This document shows, in pieces, positions 25,480 through 32,942 of a stretch of DNA of 64,000 bases. The notes below the pieces were generated by a model. The model did no database searches and was not told where the DNA came from. It saw nothing but the letters and a program-made list of their open reading frames with translations. The translations under genes were made by a program, and so were the position numbers. This DNA comes from Bin5 sp965221145 (lineage in GTDB: Bacteria > Chloroflexota > Anaerolineae > Caldilineales > Caldilineaceae), in assembly GCA_965221145.1 (NCBI GenBank), contig OZ244877.1:2356001-2420000 (forward strand), given 5' to 3'. The stretch's first letter is position 1; each line of letters starts with the position of its first letter.

Positions 25480-26520
25480 CTAGCGAACCTCGAAGTTGAA
25501 CTTTATCGCGGATGCAATCGATTCCGGATCATAGGTGACGCAGCGGTTATCATCGTCGTTGGCCTCAAGTCTGTGTAGACGAAAGTCATCTTCGGCCAGT
25601 GCTTCGTGCGCTGCCCTAACGCATTCACGACTATGCGTGGTGGCAAATATCTGTGTATTGAACTGTTTTGCCGCTGTGTCAATGGCACGCCAGACCTTTG
25701 GCAGCACAGAATGATGAATACCATTCTCGATTTCATCGACCAGAACCACGCCATCCGGCGCGGTGGAGATGGCCAAGACTGAGCGAGCAAGCTGGGTCAT
25801 GCCTTCGCCCATAACCGCCAGGGGTATCAATTCCGATAGGCCGATGTCACCCCAGATCATCGGCGTGCCGCTGGCGGAATTGTCTTCGATGCTCTGTAGC
25901 TTTGGCTCGATGACCTGCAGCGCTTCCAAGAGCAGGTGGTCGCGTTTCTGTTGCCTCAACCCTGCCAATAGTATTGCATCGTCCTGGTTGTTTGTGGTTT
26001 GCGCTTTGAGAAACGCCGAGCGAATTGGTGCAACTATACGGGGTAACGTGACTTTAGCTTGTGATGCCTGTATAGCAATGTAGTTTTCGTCCTGGCCGCC
26101 TGAATCGCTATACCTAAGCGTGAGCGTCAGTTTGTCAGGAGGGTTGGCTACGGGCGTTCCGCATATATATTCCATAGGAATCTCAATTCTTGGAGATCTT
26201 TCGAAGGCAATTTCCAGTGCCAATGCACCATGCGACGTATGACACGCGTTGATCTCGATGGACCTGCTCATGTCCAAATTGGAAAAGAATGGTTTCCAAA
26301 AGATCTCCCCTAATGGTGCTTTGTCGTCCAGATCGACTCGCGAAACATTGACATTTCCTAGCATGTCCGGGTTCCCAGCCCTGGCCAACAAAAAGATCGC
26401 CTCCAGCAGACTCGTCTTGCCGGAATTATTTCTGCCGGCGATCAGGTTGATGCGGCGCAACTGGTCGATTTCGAGATCTCTGAAGATGCGATAGTTTCGT
26501 ATGTGCAGCTTCTCAAGCAT
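25480..26520 (-). CDS. AAA_15/ABC-type ATPase, partner of the DUF3226 protein
   Basis: The protein has 346 residues with a very strong GGAGGAGG site. Walker A is GRNNSGKT (29-36) after the typical N-terminus MLEKLHIRNYRIFRDLEI. Walker B with catalytic Glu is VVLVDEIENGIHH, followed by IFATTHSREC. This is the compact ABC-ATPase module of OLD/RecF/PARIS-AriA relatives, without its own TOPRIM domain, which the adjacent gene supplies. The pair stands between metabolic genes and hisG. It is probably a defence or genome-maintenance module. Confidence 0.78.
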   Translation of the reverse strand: MLEKLHIRNYRIFRDLEIDQLRRINLIAGRNNSGKTSLLEAIFLLARAGNPDMLGNVNVSRVDLDDKAPLGEIFWKPFFSNLDMSRSIEINACHTSHGALALEIAFERSPRIEIPMEYICGTPVANPPDKLTLTLRYSDSGGQDENYIAIQASQAKVTLPRIVAPIRSAFLKAQTTNNQDDAILLAGLRQQKRDHLLLEALQVIEPKLQSIEDNSASGTPMIWGDIGLSELIPLAVMGEGMTQLARSVLAISTAPDGVVLVDEIENGIHHSVLPKVWRAIDTAAKQFNTQIFATTHSRECVRAAHEALAEDDFRLHRLEANDDDNRCVTYDPESIASAIKFNFEVR

Positions 26521-26581
26521 CGTCCTCCTCCTTCACTGTCTTCGCCCGGCTTCTGCCCGCAAGACACTCTGCTTCGGTCGT

Positions 26582-27454
26582 TCAATAAATCACCTTATTC
26601 AGCGGATACTCGATGATGCCGGTGGCGCCCGCCTGCTTCAAATCAGGGATCAGGTCGCGCACGATCGTCTCGTCAATGATCACTTCCAGCGCGACCCAGT
26701 CCGGATCAGTCTGATTGGTGATCGAGGGGGCGTGCAGGGCAGGCAGTTGCGCCGTAATCGCATCCAGAGAAGCTCTGGGCAGGTTCATCTTGAGGCCGAC
26801 CTTGGCGCCAGCTTGCAGCGCGCCCTTCAGAAGCATTGCCAGGTTTTCGATCTTCTCCCGCTTCCACGGGTCGGCCCAGGCGTCGTGACTGGCGACCAGT
26901 TTGGTGGTCGATTCGGCGACCGTATCGACGATGCGCAGCCGATTGGCCCGCAGCGAGGAACCGGTCTCGGTGCCCTCGACAATCGCATCAACCAGAAGCG
27001 GCGCCTTGACCTCCGTAGCGCCCCAGGAGTACTCGACCTCGGCCTGCACGCCGTGCCGCTCCAGATAGCGGCGCGTGACCTGCACCAATTCGGTGGCGAT
27101 GCGCTTGCCCTCCAGGTCCTGCGGGCGGTAGATGTCGGAGTCGTCCGGCACGGCCAGCACCCAGCGATAGGCCTGGTTGGTCGCCTTGCTATAGACCAGA
27201 TCCTCGACTTCGCGGACATCGGCTTCGTTCTCCAGCACCCAATCCTTGCCGGTCAGGCCCACATCAAGCACGCCTCGCTCCACATAGCGGGCAATCTCCT
27301 GCGCGCGGAACATAAGGCAACCGATCTCCGGGTCGTCGATATAGGGTGCGTAAGAGCGGCCCTGTACGAAGAGCCGGTATCCGGCCTTTGCGAACAGAGC
27401 GATGGTGGATTCTTGCAGGCTGCCTTTCGGAATTCCGAGAATCAAGCGACTCAT
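26582..27454 (-). CDS. hisG: ATP phosphoribosyltransferase, long form
   Basis: The protein has 290 residues. It begins LILGIPKGSLQESTI, typical of HisG, and contains DVGLTGKDWVLE and the PRPP-binding region DAIVEGTETGSSLRANRLRI. The extra C-terminal ferredoxin-like regulatory domain (about 210-290) marks the long, histidine-inhibited form that needs no HisZ. It catalyses the first committed step of histidine synthesis in the cytoplasm. It lies 81 nt downstream of hisI on the same strand; no other his genes are in the window. Confidence 0.93.
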   Translation of the reverse strand: MSRLILGIPKGSLQESTIALFAKAGYRLFVQGRSYAPYIDDPEIGCLMFRAQEIARYVERGVLDVGLTGKDWVLENEADVREVEDLVYSKATNQAYRWVLAVPDDSDIYRPQDLEGKRIATELVQVTRRYLERHGVQAEVEYSWGATEVKAPLLVDAIVEGTETGSSLRANRLRIVDTVAESTTKLVASHDAWADPWKREKIENLAMLLKGALQAGAKVGLKMNLPRASLDAITAQLPALHAPSITNQTDPDWVALEVIIDETIVRDLIPDLKQAGATGIIEYPLNKVIY

Positions 27455-27535
27455 TGAAGTCCTCTATCTAGGTGTGAACGGTATTGGATGATGAAATCGG
27501 TATCCAACGGCCAGCGGACAGGGCTGCACTGCCGA

Positions 27536-27994
27536 TCAGTCCTGTGGCCGAACAAAGTCTAGCTGCCAATGGGATGCAGGCATCTCGTCCGCACTGTCAT
27601 TAGAACGCGGACCTCCAGCGATGCGCCTATAGTAGCAACCTGCGCGCGCCGTGCCGTCAGCGTTCTTGGTGTGGCATGCCCCCGTGCCCAGGGGGCGCAC
27701 CAGATAGAGCAGAGAGTTCTGCTCGCAGTTGACCCGCACGTCGACCAGTCCGAGCGTATCGCCGGATGTCGCGCCTTTCACCCACAGTTCGTTGCGCGAT
27801 GTACTCCAGAATGCCGCCACGCCGTGAGTCAACGTGTAGCTCAGCGCCTCATGATTGACATAAGCGACGATCAGCACCTCCTTGCTGTCCGCGTCCTGCA
27901 CGGCCACCGGTATGACCGCAGCTTCGCTCCGTCCAATCGCCTGCAACTTGCCGAAGTCCAGGCTAAAGGCCGTTCCTTCCTCCAACTGGCTCAT
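27536..27994 (-). CDS. hisI: Phosphoribosyl-AMP cyclohydrolase with atypical metal motif
   Basis: The protein has 152 residues. The family core is present: VAYVNHEALSYTL, then AFWSTSRNELWVKGATSGD and GTGACHTKN. The zinc Cys (90, 107, 120) are kept. The usual Asp-Cys-Asp-x-Asp metal motif is Asn89-Cys90-Glu91-Gln92-Asn93 here, so two of three canonical aspartates are amides. HisI opens the adenine ring of PR-AMP in the third step of histidine synthesis. The enzyme may be a recognised variant subgroup or altered in metal use. There is no HisE fusion. Confidence 0.85.
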   Translation of the reverse strand: MSQLEEGTAFSLDFGKLQAIGRSEAAVIPVAVQDADSKEVLIVAYVNHEALSYTLTHGVAAFWSTSRNELWVKGATSGDTLGLVDVRVNCEQNSLLYLVRPLGTGACHTKNADGTARAGCYYRRIAGGPRSNDSADEMPASHWQLDFVRPQD

Positions 27995-28040
27995 CGAATT
28001 CCTCTCTTGTCAAACTTGGCTTGCGGTCCACTTCGCGATT

Positions 28041-28445
28041 TCATTCCAGGGCGCCGCCCCACACTTCCATGTCAACGTCGATCTCCGCCCGATTGAGCAC
28101 ATCGTCCAGCAGCAGGTGCGCGTCAGGCAGATCTTCGATACGTTCGGCAACCAGCACCAAGTCGGCTGGGGTCGCGTCCGTGACGTATGCCTTCTTAAAG
28201 ATCTGTCGGGGATTCAGCCAATAGCCGCCCGCGGCCAGCTTGCCCCACTTGGTCAGCAGATAGAGCACAACGTAGTCGCGCCCGCCGCGGCTGGTATCCA
28301 CAATGCGGGAACCGTTTACGCTGATCGGACAGAGGAACTCAATGCCAGAGCGGGTACGCTCCGCCCGATAGTAGCGAATGTTGCGCGTGCGAGCAAAGCG
28401 ATAAACCGCCTTTGGAATCAGTGCCGCAGTGGTTGGCTCCGCCAT
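28041..28445 (-). CDS. Conserved-looking hypothetical protein
   Basis: The protein has 134 residues from ATG 28443-28445, chosen for AAGGAGAGGG immediately upstream; the longer frame has no ribosome-binding site. The sequence is a mixed alpha/beta soluble protein with VNGSRIVDTSRGGRDYVVLY near its middle and an acidic C-terminus (DLPDAHLLLDDVLNRAEIDV). No domain, signal peptide or membrane segment is recognised. It lies 46 nt upstream of hisI on the same strand and may be co-transcribed with it. Confidence 0.6.
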   Translation of the reverse strand: MAEPTTAALIPKAVYRFARTRNIRYYRAERTRSGIEFLCPISVNGSRIVDTSRGGRDYVVLYLLTKWGKLAAGGYWLNPRQIFKKAYVTDATPADLVLVAERIEDLPDAHLLLDDVLNRAEIDVDMEVWGGALE

Positions 28446-28584
28446 CCCTCTCCTTCTACACAGCCAATATGCAGAATGCGATACGACCTGTAGCCTAGCA
28501 GTCTTGCCTATTCTTGTCCAGATGAACGAGAGGCTGAGTGCGGCTTTTCTCGCCCGCAGTGAGAGACAACTCACTCCTATGTGA

Positions 28585-28613
28585 TTGACAGCGCAGGGGC
28601 AGGCCAGTACAAT
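28585..28613 (+). promoter_or_regulatory. Sigma70-type promoter for the DinB-like gene
   Basis: TTGACA (28585-28590) and TACAAT (28608-28613) are separated by 17 bp. They lie about 100 bp upstream of the ATG at 28713 in a divergent intergenic region. Only one base departs from the consensus hexamers. Confidence 0.6.
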
Positions 28614-28712
28614 GGAATCTGCCCCTGGTGGCGGCGCAGTCCGGCGATCCGAAGCGAACAAGACGCCTGCGCCCGAGTGATGCCGTATCCGCTTCTGAAA
28701 GGACATTCCAAC

Positions 28713-29222
28713 ATGGACATACACAGATCAGTCGCTTCTCAGTTCCACGCCGCACTGTCGATGATGGAGCAGACGGTTGGCGCCTGCCCGCAGGACATGT
28801 GGGACGAACCCGGCCAGGCGAACCCGTTCTGGCGCGTGGCGTACCATGCGCTTTTCTTCGTAAATCTGTATCTTCAACCGACCGAACACGACCTGGCGCT
28901 GTGGGACGAGGCGCGCGAGGGCTACCAGTTTCTTGGTCCTACGCCGTGGCCGCCGCACGCGCAGCCCGCGGCCGATCAGCCCTACAGCCGCGAGGAGATT
29001 CTGGCCTTTGTCGATTTCTGTCGCGCCGAGGTGGATCGGATCGTGCCAGCGATTGACCTGGTCGCCCCGTCCGGTTTCCACTGGCTTCCCATGGATAAGT
29101 TTGAACTCCAGATTTACAATATCCGCCATCTGCAACAGCATGTAGGAGACCTGAGCACGCTCTTGCTGGCGCAGGCGAATCTCGAAATCGATTGGGTCGG
29201 GATGGGGCCGGCGCAGAAGTAA
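28713..29222 (+). CDS. DinB-like four-helix protein
   Basis: The protein has 169 residues from ATG 28713, with GAAAGGA about 8 nt upstream; an in-frame TTG/GTG extension is not supported. It shows the DinB/YfiT four-helix pattern: an N-terminal helix HRSVASQFHAALSMMEQTVG, a metal-type His in VAYHALFFVN, and a second His cluster in IRHLQQHVGDLS. Members bind divalent metal and often act as thiol- or cofactor-dependent transferases, but many have no known role. It precedes an epimerase gene by 70 nt. Confidence 0.7.
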   Translation: MDIHRSVASQFHAALSMMEQTVGACPQDMWDEPGQANPFWRVAYHALFFVNLYLQPTEHDLALWDEAREGYQFLGPTPWPPHAQPAADQPYSREEILAFVDFCRAEVDRIVPAIDLVAPSGFHWLPMDKFELQIYNIRHLQQHVGDLSTLLLAQANLEIDWVGMGPAQK

Positions 29223-29292
29223 GAGAAGGCGGCACTAGGTAGGGCAAACGCAACGTGACAATCGAACTGACCAAACCCACTGGAGAGAGTTC

Positions 29293-30177
29293 ATGCACCT
29301 TTCGATGCACAATTGGATGCGCGCCGAGCCGATCGAGGTAACGGTTCGCCGCTTGGCCCGCTATGGTTATAAGAGCATCGAGATCAGCGGCGAGCCGGAG
29401 GTCTTCGATACGAAGGAACTGCGCAAGCTACTGGACGAAAATGGTCTGGCGTGCTGGGGCTCCGTTTCGCTGATGTTCGAGGGGCGAGATCTGATCGACG
29501 CCGCAGAATCAGTGCGCGCCAGTTCAATCCAGTACCTCAATGGCTGCATCACGATGGTGAAGGAACTGGACGGCTATGAGATGACGATCGTGCCGTCCAC
29601 GGTGGGCAAGGTCGCGGCGATGGATACGCCGGAGCAGGAGTGGGCCTGGGCTGTCGAGGGGCTGAAGGAGGTATACGGCCACGCGCAGAAGGCTGGCGTG
29701 CGCCTGGCGCTTGAGCCGCTCAACCGTTTTGAGACGAACTTCCTCAATCGCGCCGACCAGGCCATGCTCCTGGCCGAGGAGGTCGGGCCGGACTGCGGCG
29801 TCTGCATCGACACGTTCCACCTGAACATTGAAGAGGCAAACTTGGTCGAGGCGATCAAGAGTACCAAAGAACGGCTGGTCGATTTCCACGTGGCCGACAA
29901 TAACCGTATGGCGTGCGGCATGGGCGCGCTGGACTGGCCGATAATCGTAGACACGCTGAGGGAGATCGGCTATGACGGCGCGCTGACCGTCGAGTTTGTC
30001 GCGCCCCTGGACCGCACGCCGGCCAATCCCTACAGGAATGCCGTCGCGGCGGCGGAGCAGGAGTTGACGCCGGAACAGCTTCAGTTCATCCAGGATCACG
30101 GCAGCGGCGTTCTGTCGGAAGAGTTCTACAGCTGGCTGGTGGAAGAGACGGCCAAGACGCTGCTGCCACTTATTTGA
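29293..30177 (+). CDS. Sugar phosphate isomerase/epimerase (D-tagatose/psicose 3-epimerase-like)
   Basis: The protein has 294 residues, with GGAGAGAG before the ATG. It is an AP-endonuclease-2 TIM barrel with the ketose 3-epimerase residues in place: Glu in LALEPLNRFETNFLNRADQ, Asp/His in VCIDTFHLNIEEAN, His in VDFHVADNNR, and Glu in LTVEFVAP. The family epimerises free keto sugars at C3 using Mn2+ or Co2+. It probably works with the sugar importer and Gfo/Idh/MocA enzymes downstream on the other strand. Confidence 0.82.
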   Translation: MHLSMHNWMRAEPIEVTVRRLARYGYKSIEISGEPEVFDTKELRKLLDENGLACWGSVSLMFEGRDLIDAAESVRASSIQYLNGCITMVKELDGYEMTIVPSTVGKVAAMDTPEQEWAWAVEGLKEVYGHAQKAGVRLALEPLNRFETNFLNRADQAMLLAEEVGPDCGVCIDTFHLNIEEANLVEAIKSTKERLVDFHVADNNRMACGMGALDWPIIVDTLREIGYDGALTVEFVAPLDRTPANPYRNAVAAAEQELTPEQLQFIQDHGSGVLSEEFYSWLVEETAKTLLPLI

Positions 30178-30198
30178 GCCGAATGTTTGGGCGATTGT

Positions 30199-30226
30199 TT
30201 GACAAAAGGGTAGAATGTGCTATAAT
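30199..30226 (+). promoter_or_regulatory. Consensus sigma70 promoter for hicAB
   Basis: TTGACA (30199-30204) and TATAAT (30221-30226) are both perfect hexamers with 16-bp spacing. Transcription would begin near 30233 and leave a leader of about 125 nt before hicA at 30357. Such a strong promoter fits an autorepressed toxin-antitoxin unit. Confidence 0.75.
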
Positions 30227-30356
30227 TCGCGCCATTGGCGAATGGGTTGTGATTATTACATAGGCGTCTCGTTTTTTCTTACGCGAATCTCAGTGCGAGA
30301 TACGAAAAAGCGCGTGTCTTCAATGTGAATGCACGGCCACTAGTTGCGGGAAAGAG

Positions 30357-30551
30357 ATGCCTCGTAAGATTCGAGCGTTGATCAACGAATTGGATAATGC
30401 CGGTTTTGTCAACCGAGGCGGAAAGGGCAGCCACAGGAATTTCAAGCATCCAAGGGGGATGCGTGTTACGATATCTGGAAAACTCAATGATGACGCCAAA
30501 CCTTATCAAGAAAAGGAAGTCAGGAGAAACATTGAGGAGGCTCAAGGATGA
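30357..30551 (+). CDS. hicA: HicA-type toxin
   Basis: The protein has 64 residues. The HicA fold is recognisable from IRALINELDNAGFVNRGGKG with the catalytic His in GSHRNF, followed by HPRGMRVTISG. It is expected to be an mRNA interferase. Its stop overlaps the start of the next gene (ATGA), the usual hicA-hicB coupling, in the opposite gene order to the pair at 5.8-6.2 kb. GGGAAAG lies close to the start codon. Confidence 0.85.
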   Translation: MPRKIRALINELDNAGFVNRGGKGSHRNFKHPRGMRVTISGKLNDDAKPYQEKEVRRNIEEAQG

Positions 30552-30757
30552 CCGGAAAGGCAAAGTATAACGGGGTCGTCGAGTGGTCGGAAGAAGACCA
30601 ATGTTTCATTGGCTATTATCCGGGCGTTGTAGGACCGTGTTGTCATGGTGACGATGAGGACGAAGTTTATCGCAAGTTGCGCCAGATTGTTGATGAGTGG
30701 TTGGAGATTGAAGAGCAAGACAGAGCGCAAGCACGTCTCATCGGAAACCGTGCATAA
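30548..30757 (+). CDS. hicB: HicB-type antitoxin
   Basis: The protein has 69 residues. The N-terminal strand-turn region YNGVVEWSEEDQCFIGYYPG and the helix DEVYRKLRQIVDEWLE match the short HicB fold. It is translationally coupled to hicA through a 4-nt overlap. It should bind and mask HicA, and probably represses the strong promoter at 30199. There is no separate RHH or HTH domain. Confidence 0.82.
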   Translation: MTGKAKYNGVVEWSEEDQCFIGYYPGVVGPCCHGDDEDEVYRKLRQIVDEWLEIEEQDRAQARLIGNRA

Positions 30758-30797
30758 AGTCATTTTCTCCTGTTGATGCTACGCGCAAGCACTGGGG

Positions 30798-31841
30798 CTA
30801 GAGTGAAATCCGGCGGCCCTCGCGCGCCGACTGATACGCCCCCAGGATCATTTCCACGGACTTGCGCCCCTCCTCGGGGCTGACATGCTCATCTTTCAAT
30901 CCTCTCACATAGTCGATAAAGGGCCGCGGCACGGCTGAGATTCGTTCGCCTTGGCTGGCGGGGGTCGGCAGGTGAAACTCCTGCCACTCGCGGTCTCCCT
31001 GTCGGATCATGCGCAGGGGGGCCATCCCGGCCGGTCGCGGCGCGGCGGTGGACGGGCCATCGCCGTAGTCCTGAATGATCGTGCCCTCTGCGCCGTAGAT
31101 CTCGGTCGTGTTCACCCCGGCTACGGTTGTTGAGCCGTTGAAGAGCGTGCCGATTGCGCCGCTCTCGAAGCGGAACAGCGCGACGCCGTTGTCGTCCGGC
31201 GCGAGCTTGGTGACCACGTTGTCGATCTCGGCCATGACCCGCTTGGCCGCGCCAAATGTCCAATAGAACCAGTCGGCCGCGTGGATGGCATCGTCGAAAA
31301 ACATGCCTACGTTGGCCACCGGGTCGATATGCCAGCGGGTCGGCCCGGTGACGAAAGACTCGTTGTTGAGCACGCCGATGCAGTGCCGCCGCCGCACGAC
31401 CGCGATCTGTCCGACCGCTTTGGCATCCACCAACTCCTTAATCTTGCGGTTGACCGGGTCCAGCCGCATCTGGAAGGCGACGCTGAACTTGACCCCGCTG
31501 CGCCGAACCGCCTCGATGATACGGTCACAGTCGGCCAGAGTCGTGGCCAGCGGCTTCTGGCACAGGATCGCTTTGCCGGCCTCGGCGGCCTGCTCGACGA
31601 ACTGGGCGTGGCGGTTCGTCTCGGTCGTGACGATCACTGCGTCGATGTTTGGATCGTCTGCAATGGCGGTGGAATCGGCGCGATACTCCATGCCGAACGT
31701 GGCCGCCGCCTCCCGTCCCCGCTGCTCGTTGTCATCCCAGCAAGCGACCAGTTCTACATCACCGAAGCTCTGCATCGTGCGGCAATAGGCGTTGCTGTGA
31801 CCGTGTGCGTGGCTCAACACGCCGATGCGTACTTTGTCCAT
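30798..31841 (-). CDS. Gfo/Idh/MocA family oxidoreductase
   Basis: The protein has 347 residues. The N-terminal Rossmann domain has IGVLSHAHGHSNAYCRTM in place of the usual Gly-rich loop, then the CQKPLA segment with the catalytic-pocket Lys (ILCQKPLATTLADCD). The C-terminal alpha/beta domain is typical, with DDAIHAADWFYWTFG. Members oxidise or reduce sugars, inositols and derivatives with NAD(P). It is the last gene of the sugar ABC-transporter run and probably acts on the imported substrate. Confidence 0.85.
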   Translation of the reverse strand: MDKVRIGVLSHAHGHSNAYCRTMQSFGDVELVACWDDNEQRGREAAATFGMEYRADSTAIADDPNIDAVIVTTETNRHAQFVEQAAEAGKAILCQKPLATTLADCDRIIEAVRRSGVKFSVAFQMRLDPVNRKIKELVDAKAVGQIAVVRRRHCIGVLNNESFVTGPTRWHIDPVANVGMFFDDAIHAADWFYWTFGAAKRVMAEIDNVVTKLAPDDNGVALFRFESGAIGTLFNGSTTVAGVNTTEIYGAEGTIIQDYGDGPSTAAPRPAGMAPLRMIRQGDREWQEFHLPTPASQGERISAVPRPFIDYVRGLKDEHVSPEEGRKSVEMILGAYQSAREGRRISL

Positions 31842-31948
31842 TTGAATACCCCGGGATCGTATTTCATAGTGCGTATTTCGTAATGTCTTCTGCTCAGCGA
31901 GTCTTGTCTAACCGGCGAGAAGCCGCAGCGCAACGGGCTATTATTGGA

Positions 31949-31991
31949 GAATACGCCCGATACGCAATACGGCCTTTACGCAATACGCAAT
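31949..31991. repeat. ATTGCGTA-type intergenic repeat
   Basis: Successive GATACGCAATACG and TACGCAATACGCAATG units lie between the Gfo gene and the permease gene. This is the same motif as in the dispersed repeat at 6316-6380. A weaker relative occurs at 31867-31882. Confidence 0.5.
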
Positions 31992-32002
31992 GAAGTTTGC
32001 GC

Positions 32003-32941
32003 TTATGCTTTCAAGCCACCTGCAGTCAGGCCGCGCACATAGTGTCTCATGCCGAAGGAGAACAGGACGATCAGGGGCACGGACGCCAGAATGTAACCGG
32101 CCATCTGCGGGCCGAAATCGGTAACGCCGATCTCGGACGTGAACTGGGTCAGCGCCACGGCCACCACCTGTTGTTTCGGGCTGGAGATCACGACCAGGGG
32201 CCACATGAACTGGTTGTACGTGGTGACGAGACGCACGACCGCGACCGTAACCAGAATGGGCGCGGACAGTGGCACGGCGATCTGGGCGAAACTTTGCAGC
32301 TCGGTGGCGCCGTCAATGCGGGCGGCGTCGAAGAACTCCTCGGGCAGCGTGGCGAAGAAGCTGCGGCAGAGCAGCAGCGCGAAAACCTGCCCGCCCGATG
32401 TCCACGGCAGAATCAGCGCCCAGTATGTGTTCTCCAATCCCATGTTGAGGATCAGCACATAGGCCGGGATCAGCGTAAGGATCGGCGGGATCATCAGCAG
32501 TGCAAGAATCCCCGTGTAAATGGCCTCTTTGCCCGGAAAGCGGTGGCGGGCGAACACAAAGCCGCTGAGGCTGGCCAGCACGACCGTCGCCGCGGTCGAA
32601 CTGCCGGAGGTCAGAATCGAATTGAGAATCGGTCGCCAGATCGCCTGTGTGCCCAAGGCGAAGTTCACCCAGCGATACGGATCGGGGAGTGACCAGAAGC
32701 GCCCGTAAATCTGGCCGTTGTCCTTCAGCGAGAGGGCGATAAGATAGAGGATCGGGATGAAGGTAATGATTAGAAGGATGAGCAACACAGCGTACAGCAC
32801 GATCTGCCCGCTGCCTATTTGGACGGAACGAAGGGAGAAGCGGGACGTGGAAAAAGGCTGGCCTCCGGTCGGGCCGCTTTCGCCGCGCCTAACCACGGTA
32901 GCCGCGCCATCTGACCCTTTTCTGCCTTGCGCCGTTGCCAT
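32003..32941 (-). CDS. Sugar ABC transporter permease, MalG type
   Basis: The protein has 312 residues. An N-terminal charged segment (about 1-45) precedes six predicted membrane helices. The cytoplasmic EAA loop is visible in EEFFDAARIDGATELQSFAQIAVPL. The C-terminus ends GMRHYVRGLTAGGLKA, as in MalG/LacG permeases. It pairs with the propeller-fused permease encoded just upstream (1-nt gap) and with the binding protein at 35.1-36.8 kb. No ATPase gene is nearby, so a shared MsmK-like ATPase elsewhere is likely. Confidence 0.88.
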   Translation of the reverse strand: MATAQGRKGSDGAATVVRRGESGPTGGQPFSTSRFSLRSVQIGSGQIVLYAVLLILLIITFIPILYLIALSLKDNGQIYGRFWSLPDPYRWVNFALGTQAIWRPILNSILTSGSSTAATVVLASLSGFVFARHRFPGKEAIYTGILALLMIPPILTLIPAYVLILNMGLENTYWALILPWTSGGQVFALLLCRSFFATLPEEFFDAARIDGATELQSFAQIAVPLSAPILVTVAVVRLVTTYNQFMWPLVVISSPKQQVVAVALTQFTSEIGVTDFGPQMAGYILASVPLIVLFSFGMRHYVRGLTAGGLKA

Positions 32942-32942
32942 C

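Noticed and set aside
28446..28724. Longer version of the hypothetical gene at 28041-28445
   Set aside because: The extension lacks a ribosome-binding site, overlaps a divergent promoter region, and the internal ATG has AAGGAGAGGG directly upstream.
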